Notes under the pieces: generated by a model
The model's input: only the letters and a program-made list of their open reading frames with translations
Database searches by the model: none
Told to the model about the DNA's origin: nothing
From: Hepsetus odoe
Lineage: Eukaryota > Chordata > Actinopteri > Characiformes > Hepsetidae
Direction of reading: 5' to 3'
Assembly: GCA_017165825.1 (NCBI GenBank)
Contig: CM029381.1
Location: 827,150 to 891,149 of the forward strand
Length of the DNA: 64,000 bases
Shown: one piece after another, positions 55,871 through 64,000 of the stretch
How the letters are laid out: every line of letters begins with the position of its first letter
Numbering within the stretch: position 1 is the stretch's first letter
Made by a program: the position numbers and the translations under genes

Positions 55871-56042
55871 CAACTGAAAACAAAATACTTTCCTCTGACA
55901 TTCATATGGATGGGCATACCAGATCTCAGGGTGTGGACAATGGACCTCTATACTGATCACCAAGCCCCTGTCATGACAGATAATGGACACATCAGCAAAG
56001 GAGCAAGGCAAGGCTGTCCACTATCCCCTAAAAAGAAGCAGA
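55871..56042 (+). mobile_element. Possible LINE reverse-transcriptase scrap
   Basis: The frame starting at 55862 reads GIPDLRVWTMDLYTDHQAPV, MTDNGHISKGARQGCPLSP and then Lys codons to a stop. G-x-RQGCPLSP is the reverse-transcriptase motif upstream of the catalytic box. The preceding residues fit an L1/RTE-type RT, but only about 50 residues remain. Confidence 0.5.
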
Positions 56043-56180
56043 AATGAAGGAAGATGGTGAAAGTGTTCAGGGTGGACAAAGTTTGAGTCCCTTAAAAGAT
56101 TTCAAAAAGATTCCATTGGATGGTCAATAACCTTTCAGGATCTTTGAACCTTTTCATCTCATTTTGGACCTATCATGAGA

Positions 56181-56437
56181 AGGGCAGCGGTGGCCTAGTG
56201 GTGAGGGAGTTGCCCCGCATTGGAAGATCGTGGGTTTGATTCCCTCACAAGTAGGTTGCCCTGAGGTACCCTTGAGCAAGGTACTGTCCCTGTCACTGCT
56301 CCCCGGACGTTTTCAATAGCTGCCCACTGCTGCACGGTGTTTGTGTGCATGGGTTAAAAGCAGAGGTCCAATTTTGTTGTGGTTCACGCTTGCTGTGCTG
56401 TGACCTCGCAATGACAAGGGTTGTCACTTTCACTTTT
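56181..56437 (+). mobile_element. tRNA-derived SINE (family A), full length
   Basis: Head GGGCAGCGGTGGCCTAGTGG, B-box GGGTTTGATTCCC, body CCTTGAGCAAGGTACTGTCC, tail GTTGTCACTTTCACTTTTT. Duplicated at 59277-59533. Confidence 0.92.
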
Positions 56438-56659
56438 TAATAACCTGTGGACACACACAAATGAAGAAGGAGACACAAAGCTGATGTAGATGTAATCGAT
56501 TCTGATTGGCTGTCCGAAACGTCATGTAGCTGATTTGAGAGGAAACGTCAGGAAGAACATCAGTGGGTGGAGCCAAAGTGCAGTAAGCCCAAACGGGTGG
56601 GGCCAAAAGACTACACACCTGATGGGCGGGGCAAAAGTACCATAGGCAGGTTAAGTAGG

Positions 56660-56830
56660 ACATTTACATTTAGCAGACGCTCTTATCCAGAGTGACTTCC
56701 ATGTCCTGATTACAGGGACAGTCCCCCCTGGAGACACTCAGGGTGAAGGGTCTTGCTCAGGGACAAAGTGGTGGTAGTGCTGGAGGTGGGTCCATAGGCA
56801 GGTACCCTACCACTAGACCACCACCACCCA
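56660..56830 (-). mobile_element. SINE (family B, UnaL2-type tail)
   Basis: Minus strand: head GGTGGTGGTCTAGTGGTAGG near 56830, a deleted B-box region, body GAGCAAGACCCTTCACCC, tail CTCTGGATAAGAGCGTCTGC, then TAAATGTAAATG at 56660. Duplicated at 59756-59926. Confidence 0.9.
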
Positions 56831-58841
56831 TGTGGTCCTAAAGTGTCCATGTGGTCATAAAATGTTCATGGTTGTCGCCATCGTCACCTCTGGAGAGGTC
56901 GCCAGCCCATCGCAGTGTTCATGGTTGTGACATCACATAACACATAACAAACTGAACTGACTTGGAACAGGAATTTGCCATTCTTTTTGCTGGACTTTTT
57001 TCCCTGAACAAGCAGTCCAGGACCACAAGGACAGCACCAGAGGACAGGATATGTCCTTTCTATGTGGTTGGCAGGAGTCAGAACCATCTGGAAGGCCCTT
57101 GATAGTGATGATTGAAACCCTAGTCCATGATTTTAGGCATTCCAGAGTCATTCACGGTAAGAACGTGTCCCTCCTTGGTCTCTGGTGTCCATATTCCAAG
57201 AACGGTTGAATGTAAGACAATATCTGGCAACCTCTCCTTGGTGTTTCTCTAGCCTCTCACCCTGTGAGAGCTGGGATAAATATGAAGCTTTAAATGTCTC
57301 AGTATGGGTGGATGTTTAAAAACAGAACATCGTTGGTAGAAAGCACGTCCACTGACCCAAGCAGTGTCCCTGGTTGGGGCACCAGTTTACCCTTCACCCT
57401 CCAAAAAGCCAAACATGTAGCAAAAGCGAGGCTGAGGTTGGGAAGAGGGTTGGGTTGCACACGCGTGTGCTTTTTAAACTCAACGGGGGACGAACACCCA
57501 ACCATGAAGGGGGACTTGTTGTCCCAGACTGATCAGCGAACATGCACACCAGACTGTTTTTTAATGAGCTGTTACTTGGCAGGCAACCCGTGCACAGTTC
57601 TGTGGCTGTAAGTGTGTGTGTGTGTGTGTGTGTGGGGACTGTATCATAGCGGGATGATGAAACAGGTTGACATTTTTCTCACTACAACACTAACACTACC
57701 CCCCCGCCCCCCCCCCTGATCTGGACACTGACCTTTCAGACCCTCCGGCAGCAAAAAGCCACGACTCCAATTAACGACTGACCTCTCCATCAATTTCTGC
57801 CACAGTTTGGACGTCAGGTCCTGATTTGTCCGTCTCTGCCAGACCGTATGAACGGAAAAATGGATAAATTATTCATTTGTTTCCGCCAATGGCAAACAGC
57901 ATGTGTGCCAATGTGGTTTTCATTTTGAAAGACGTGACAGAAAATGGACAGAAATCCTCTGCTGTCCTTCACTCTGTTGTTGTTTTTTTAATGCTGGAAA
58001 AGCATAGCAACGGGTAAAATAACCAGAACCTGACGCGACTGGTCTACGGAAGAAAAAGAAGGAAAAATGTCAGTTGTCCAGAATAATGAGCTGAACTCTG
58101 CGCTTTATAGAAAAGCTGTAGCTCATCAGAAATGATGCAATAACATGAACATCCAGATTTAACACCCGGGATGAAGTAAAAAGTTCTGTTAAATGAAATA
58201 AATGCAGGTAAATTCACCTTCAGAAAGTTGAATCCAGACTTCAGAAAAAGACATTTTCAGAAAATGAGAATATAATCATGATATCAAAAGTGGTTTTGAT
58301 AGAATTGTAATCCAGGTTTAATTAAATTCATTCAACATGAATATGAAGCCTTAATAAAATTCAGATAATTCATGAATTAAATAAAAAATGTAACATAATA
58401 AAATACACATATAATAAAATACACATATAATAAAATAACGCTGTAATAAAAATTGAAAGAAAATGAATTAAATACAATTAAATGAATTCATCTCCAGATT
58501 ATGGATGCATGGATGGATGAAGGGCCCTTCCATGTAAAAAAAAAAAAAACGCTGAAAAAAATGGAGACGTAAGCAGTGTCCTCCTGCAACAAAACCACGT
58601 TTATGCGACAGGGTTTATGACTAATAACTTTTCAAATAATCTAATAATTTAAAATCTATCAAGGTTTTCCGGCCATGTGAGGTAAAGCACCTAAAATTGA
58701 GATCAACAAGGTCTTGTCTAAGCAGCTCAGCAGTGAGTTGAAAGGATATTTACTGTCACTCATGATCAGATCCGTTCAGATTTCCTCACGAAGGGATTGA
58801 TAATGAAAGCAACCGTCTCCAACCCAGCAGAGATGGTCTCA
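56831..58841. other. Unique non-coding sequence (copy 1), with (GT)n and a candidate conserved element
   Basis: A GT run spans 57612-57634. The stretch 57720-57960 (AATTAACGACTGACCTCTCC, ATGGATAAATTATTCATTTG, TTCCGCCAATGGCAAACAGC) is complex and may be conserved. 58160-58560 is AT-rich. The 105-codon frame at 57294-57611 lacks a domain and matches its duplicate exactly, so it gives no independent support for a gene. Confidence 0.42.
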
Positions 58842-59155
58842 CTTCTTCCTCTCCTTTCAGATGCTCCTGTTTAGATGTGGCCACAGCAGATCATCCATCT
58901 CCATTTCTTCCGGTCCTCTGCATCTTCCTCCTTCAAACCGACCACCTGCATGTCCTCTCTCACCACGTCCATAAACCTCCTCTTTGGTCTTCCTCTTCTC
59001 CTCTTTCCTGGCAGATCCATCTTCAACATCCTCCTCCTGATATAATCCTCGTCTCTCCTCTGCACATGTCCAAACCAACGCAACCTTGCTTCTCTAACTT
59101 TGTCTCCAAGACGTCTAACCTGAGCTGTCCCTCTAATATACTCATTTCTAATCCT
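58842..59155 (-). mobile_element. RTE-X-like LINE 3' fragment, cut by the assembly gap
   Basis: Encodes ARLRWFGHVQRRDEDY-type sequence, RRRMLKMDLPGKRRRGRP, KRRFMDVVREDMQVVGLKEE and RKKWRWMICCGH, then the 3' UTR (GTGGCCACATCTAAACAGGA). It stops at the N at 59156, while the copy at 61938 continues past the same point. Confidence 0.9.
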
Positions 59156-59156
59156 N
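59156..59156. other. Single-N assembly gap
   Basis: The only ambiguous base in the window. It sits exactly between the two 3,095-bp copies. Confidence 0.98.
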
Positions 59157-59276
59157 AAGTGTTCAGGGTGGACAAAGTTTGAGTCCCTTAAAAGATTTCA
59201 AAAAGATTCCATTGGATGGTCAATAACCTTTCAGGATCTTTGAACCTTTTCATCTCATTTTGGACCTATCATGAGA

Positions 59277-59533
59277 AGGGCAGCGGTGGCCTAGTGGTGA
59301 GGGAGTTGCCCCGCATTGGAAGATCGTGGGTTTGATTCCCTCACAAGTAGGTTGCCCTGAGGTACCCTTGAGCAAGGTACTGTCCCTGTCACTGCTCCCC
59401 GGACGTTTTCAATAGCTGCCCACTGCTGCACGGTGTTTGTGTGCATGGGTTAAAAGCAGAGGTCCAATTTTGTTGTGGTTCACGCTTGCTGTGCTGTGAC
59501 CTCGCAATGACAAGGGTTGTCACTTTCACTTTT
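59277..59533 (+). mobile_element. tRNA-derived SINE (family A), duplicate of 56181-56437
   Basis: Same sequence as the SINE 3,096 bp upstream; not an independent insertion. Confidence 0.92.
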
Positions 59534-59755
59534 TAATAACCTGTGGACACACACAAATGAAGAAGGAGACACAAAGCTGATGTAGATGTAATCGATTCTG
59601 ATTGGCTGTCCGAAACGTCATGTAGCTGATTTGAGAGGAAACGTCAGGAAGAACATCAGTGGGTGGAGCCAAAGTGCAGTAAGCCCAAACGGGTGGGGCC
59701 AAAAGACTACACACCTGATGGGCGGGGCAAAAGTACCATAGGCAGGTTAAGTAGG

Positions 59756-59926
59756 ACATTTACATTTAGCAGACGCTCTTATCCAGAGTGACTTCCATGT
59801 CCTGATTACAGGGACAGTCCCCCCTGGAGACACTCAGGGTGAAGGGTCTTGCTCAGGGACAAAGTGGTGGTAGTGCTGGAGGTGGGTCCATAGGCAGGTA
59901 CCCTACCACTAGACCACCACCACCCA
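59756..59926 (-). mobile_element. SINE (family B), duplicate of 56660-56830
   Basis: Same sequence as the copy 3,096 bp upstream; not an independent insertion. Confidence 0.9.
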
Positions 59927-61937
59927 TGTGGTCCTAAAGTGTCCATGTGGTCATAAAATGTTCATGGTTGTCGCCATCGTCACCTCTGGAGAGGTCGCCA
60001 GCCCATCGCAGTGTTCATGGTTGTGACATCACATAACACATAACAAACTGAACTGACTTGGAACAGGAATTTGCCATTCTTTTTGCTGGACTTTTTTCCC
60101 TGAACAAGCAGTCCAGGACCACAAGGACAGCACCAGAGGACAGGATATGTCCTTTCTATGTGGTTGGCAGGAGTCAGAACCATCTGGAAGGCCCTTGATA
60201 GTGATGATTGAAACCCTAGTCCATGATTTTAGGCATTCCAGAGTCATTCACGGTAAGAACGTGTCCCTCCTTGGTCTCTGGTGTCCATATTCCAAGAACG
60301 GTTGAATGTAAGACAATATCTGGCAACCTCTCCTTGGTGTTTCTCTAGCCTCTCACCCTGTGAGAGCTGGGATAAATATGAAGCTTTAAATGTCTCAGTA
60401 TGGGTGGATGTTTAAAAACAGAACATCGTTGGTAGAAAGCACGTCCACTGACCCAAGCAGTGTCCCTGGTTGGGGCACCAGTTTACCCTTCACCCTCCAA
60501 AAAGCCAAACATGTAGCAAAAGCGAGGCTGAGGTTGGGAAGAGGGTTGGGTTGCACACGCGTGTGCTTTTTAAACTCAACGGGGGACGAACACCCAACCA
60601 TGAAGGGGGACTTGTTGTCCCAGACTGATCAGCGAACATGCACACCAGACTGTTTTTTAATGAGCTGTTACTTGGCAGGCAACCCGTGCACAGTTCTGTG
60701 GCTGTAAGTGTGTGTGTGTGTGTGTGTGTGGGGACTGTATCATAGCGGGATGATGAAACAGGTTGACATTTTTCTCACTACAACACTAACACTACCCCCC
60801 CGCCCCCCCCTCTGATCTGGACACTGACCTTTCAGACCCTCCGGCAGCAAAAAGCCACGACTCCAATTAACGACTGACCTCTCCATCAATTTCTGCCACA
60901 GTTTGGACGTCAGGTCCTGATTTGTCCGTCTCTGCCAGACCGTATGAACGGAAAAATGGATAAATTATTCATTTGTTTCCGCCAATGGCAAACAGCATGT
61001 GTGCCAATGTGGTTTTCATTTTGAAAGACGTGACAGAAAATGGACAGAAATCCTCTGCTGTCCTTCACTCTGTTGTTGTTTTTTTAATGCTGGAAAAGCA
61101 TAGCAACGGGTAAAATAACCAGAACCTGACGCGACTGGTCTACGGAAGAAAAAGAAGGAAAAATGTCAGTTGTCCAGAATAATGAGCTGAACTCTGCGCT
61201 TTATAGAAAAGCTGTAGCTCATCAGAAATGATGCAATAACATGAACATCCAGATTTAACACCCGGGATGAAGTAAAAAGTTCTGTTAAATGAAATAAATG
61301 CAGGTAAATTCACCTTCAGAAAGTTGAATCCAGACTTCAGAAAAAGACATTTTCAGAAAATGAGAATATAATCATGATATCAAAAGTGGTTTTGATAGAA
61401 TTGTAATCCAGGTTTAATTAAATTCATTCAACATGAATATGAAGCCTTAATAAAATTCAGATAATTCATGAATTAAATAAAAAATGTAACATAATAAAAT
61501 ACACATATAATAAAATACACATATAATAAAATAACGCTGTAATAAAAATTGAAAGAAAATGAATTAAATACAATTAAATGAATTCATCTCCAGATTATGG
61601 ATGCATGGATGGATGAAGGGCCCTTCCATGTAAAAAAAAAAAAAACGCTGAAAAAAATGGAGACGTAAGCAGTGTCCTCCTGCAACAAAACCACGTTTAT
61701 GCGACAGGGTTTATGACTAATAACTTTTCAAATAATCTAATAATTTAAAATCTATCAAGGTTTTCCGGCCATGTGAGGTAAAGCACCTAAAATTGAGATC
61801 AACAAGGTCTTGTCTAAGCAGCTCAGCAGTGAGTTGAAAGGATATTTACTGTCACTCATGATCAGATCCGTTCAGATTTCCTCACGAAGGGATTGATAAT
61901 GAAAGCAACCGTCTCCAACCCAGCAGAGATGGTCTCA
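59927..61937. other. Unique non-coding sequence (copy 2)
   Basis: Repeats 56831-58841, including the GT run (60708-60730) and the candidate conserved stretch (60816-61056). The one mismatch between the copies lies here at 60811. Confidence 0.5.
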
Positions 61938-62388
61938 CTTCTTCCTCTCCTTTCAGATGCTCCTGTTTAGATGTGGCCACAGCAGATCATCCATCTCCAT
62001 TTCTTCCGGTCCTCTGCATCTTCCTCCTTCAAACCGACCACCTGCATGTCCTCTCTCACCACGTCCATAAACCTCCTCTTTGGTCTTCCTCTTCTCCTCT
62101 TTCCTGGCAGATCCATCTTCAACATCCTCCTCCTGATATAATCCTCGTCTCTCCTCTGCACATGTCCAAACCAACGCAACCTTGCTTCTCTAACTTTGTC
62201 TCCAAGACGTCTAACCTGAGCTGTCCCTCTAATATACTCATTTCTAATCCTGTCCATCCTCGTCACACCCAACGAAAATCTCAGCATCTTTAACCTGCAA
62301 CTCGTGTAGCATAGCTGGCCTCACTACCATCCTGTAAGCTTTCCATTTCATGCTTGCAGGTACACGTCTGTAGCAGATCGCCCCAGTC
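61938..62388 (-). mobile_element. RTE-X-like LINE 3' fragment (duplicate, continuing further)
   Basis: As 58842-59155 up to 62251, then extends upstream on the minus strand through MLRFSLGVTRMDRIRNEYIR and a damaged RT-C-terminal part to about 62388 (CAGATCGCCCCAG region). 5'-truncated, no RT core. Confidence 0.88.
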
Positions 62389-62661
62389 GTATTGCTTTGG
62401 AGCTCAAGGGGACGTAAAGTTGTAACAGAGGTTTTATATTAACGGCACTAAAACAATCAGCAGTAACAACACGTGTCCATTAAATGTCCGATTGTTTATT
62501 TTTCATTAATTGACTGAAATCTGGATTTATTGCAGATTCATTGCATTTTAAAGCACATCGGGTTTAAAATGCAGGATCCACTACATGCAAATTCAAGGCT
62601 GTTCAACATTTTTACACTTTTTTCCTTCCAGAGTCCCAACCTGCCTCCATCGATTTCCTCC

Positions 62662-62664
<3 letters not shown>
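62389..62664. other. Unique sequence
   Basis: Single-copy DNA between the RTE-X fragment and the microsatellite cluster. Nothing recognised. Confidence 0.5.
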
Positions 62665-63174
<510 letters not shown>

Positions 63175-63416
63175 AATATGTCACATGGGTTTTCTGAGTA
63201 ATGGAATAAATTATAACTATATTTCAACTATGAAGTCATAAACCAGTGCCTCTTTCTAAATTTAGCGTCATGTTGAAACTAAAAGCTGCCTGTAAATTAA
63301 ACACTAATTATTGCTCATCAGCGGCTCACTGAAGCGGCAGAACAAAACGGATGGAGCAGACATGAGCGATTGTTGGTAGAAAAACTGAATTGTTATTATC
63401 AGCTGATTTCATTTAA

Positions 63417-63732
63417 ATCTTCTTCCTCTTCTTCTTTCGGCCGCTCCCGTTTAGGGGTCGCCACAGCAGTTCAATCGTCTCCATTTCTTCCGGTCCTCTG
63501 CATCTTCCTTCAAACCAACCACCTGCATGTGCTCTCTCACCACGTCCATAAACCTCCTCTCTGGTCTTCCCCTTCTCCTCTTTCCTGGCAGCTCCATCTT
63601 CAACATCTTTCTGCTGATATACTCCTCGTCTCTGCTCTGGACATGTCCAAACCAACGCAACCTTGCTTCTCTAACTTTGTCTCCAAAATGTCCAACCTGA
63701 GCTGTCTCTCTAATATACTCATTTCTATATTA
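63417..63732 (-). mobile_element. RTE-X-like LINE, 3' fragment with complete 3' end
   Basis: The minus strand carries the C-terminal MRWFGHVQSRDEEYISRKML and MELPGKRRRGRPERRFMDVV, then the family 3' UTR (GGCGACCCCTAAACGGGAGC, GGCCGAAAG) with an (AAG)n-type tail at 63417. It is 5'-truncated at 63732, where a Tc1-type end begins. The sharp junction suggests one inserted next to the other. Confidence 0.9.
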
Positions 63733-64000
63733 AAAAATGAGATGTCCAAAATTATTAGCCCCCTGGTCATTAATAGTCAATAGTGTACCCTTTCTGAGCC
63801 ACAACTCACAAGAATCTCTTAGAGTAGTTCTTGACTAGGTTGGCACAGGTCTCCTGAGGGATTTTGGCCCATTCTTCCAATGCAAATTGTTCTAGTTGGT
63901 CCAAACTGCATGGTTTCCGAGCATGGAGATTCACTTTGAGTACCTGCCACAGATTCTCAATAGGATTGAGGTCTGGGCTCTGTGCGGGCCACTCCAGGAT
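63733..64000 (-). mobile_element. Tc1-type DNA transposon, C-terminal end of transposase (runs off the window)
   Basis: Translating the minus strand from 64000 gives WPAQSPDLNPIENLW, the signature around the last catalytic Glu of the Tc1 DD34E triad. It continues KPCSLDQLEQFALEEWAKIP and ends NLVKNYSKRFL with a TGA near 63822. The frame is uninterrupted in the visible 59 codons. Beyond it comes a short 3' UTR and a probable terminal repeat (GGGGGCTAATAATTTTGGAC) ending near 63735. The N-terminal DNA-binding part and the Asp residues lie outside. Confidence 0.9.

Larger units (their letters stand above)
56061..59155. repeat. 3,095-bp segment, first copy
   Basis: Identical in order and length to 59157-62251 (constant offset 3,096). 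One mismatch was noticed inside a C-run (C at 57715, T at 60811). It contains a family-A SINE, a family-B SINE, a GT microsatellite and the 3' end of an RTE-X element, all repeated in the second copy. It ends abruptly at the N. Confidence 0.95.
59157..62251. repeat. 3,095-bp segment, second copy
   Basis: Begins with AAGTGTTCAGGGTGG as at 56061 and ends with CATTTCTAATCCT as at 59155. After it the RTE-X element continues naturally (GTCCATCCTCGTCACACCC). So the first copy is complete on its left side only, and the second on its right side only: the pattern of two overlapping contigs placed end to end. Confidence 0.95.

Noticed and set aside
57457..57470. Perfect 14-bp palindrome GCACACGCGTGTGC
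   Set aside because: Noted as possible Z-DNA, but such palindromes arise easily in CA/TG-rich DNA and nothing around it suggests a site.
57294..57611. 105-codon frame conserved perfectly at 60390-60707
   Set aside because: The identity is due to the 3,095-bp duplicate, not to selection; the sequence has no domain.

Overview
The window looks like teleost fish nuclear DNA. It carries the LINE families Rex3, Rex1-like and RTE-X-like, Tc1-type DNA transposon remnants, and tRNA-derived SINEs including one with an UnaL2-type 3' tail (TGTAA repeats). It also has very dense CA/GT, GA/CT and TA microsatellites. An otocephalan fish is possible from the SINE tails, but I cannot fix the species. I found no convincing host protein exon, rRNA, tRNA or other functional RNA gene. 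The interval reads as intergenic DNA or a very large intron, and almost every longer open frame is a decayed transposon or an open tandem repeat.

Layout. 0-12 kb: unique DNA with SINE insertions, including a SINE inside a SINE, an inverted pair of composite SINEs, and a Rex1-like LINE whose 3' UTR was hit by another SINE. 12.5-23.2 kb: purine and TG tracts, an endonuclease-deleted RTE-X copy, and further RTE-X and Rex3 copies on the minus strand (Rex3 at 19.7-22.6 kb). 25.2-25.5 kb: a strong inverted repeat. 28.2-31.4 kb: two blocks of a degenerate 35-bp minisatellite. 31.45-34.0 kb: an LTR-flanked element whose interior encodes coiled-coil-like protein but no pol. 34.7-41.3 kb: SINEs, an L2-type scrap, a Tc1 remnant and candidate regulatory DNA. 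41.65-44.82 kb: a nearly full-length RTE-X element with a 9-bp target-site duplication, one frameshift and two nonsense codons. 45-55 kb: SINEs, compound microsatellites, a minus-strand Rex1-like LINE and a 33-bp minisatellite. 56.06-62.25 kb: a 3,095-bp segment present twice in tandem, separated by one N (59156), with a single mismatch noticed. This is probably a false duplication from unmerged overlapping contigs. 62.6-63.2 kb: a microsatellite cluster. 63.4-64 kb: an RTE-X 3' end and the C-terminus of a Tc1-type transposase running off the window.

How the parts relate. The LINEs are the likely source of reverse transcriptase for the SINEs. The same tRNA-type SINE head or body is found joined to several different 3' tails (a CTTTCACTT tail, an RTE/Rex3-like tail, and a tail resembling fish CR1/Rex1-type ends). 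Another SINE family carries the UnaL2-type tail. This suggests repeated partner switching. Between the transposons lie stretches of complex, TAAT/ATTA-rich single-copy sequence that may be conserved regulatory DNA of a neighbouring developmental gene. That is inference only and needs a cross-species alignment.
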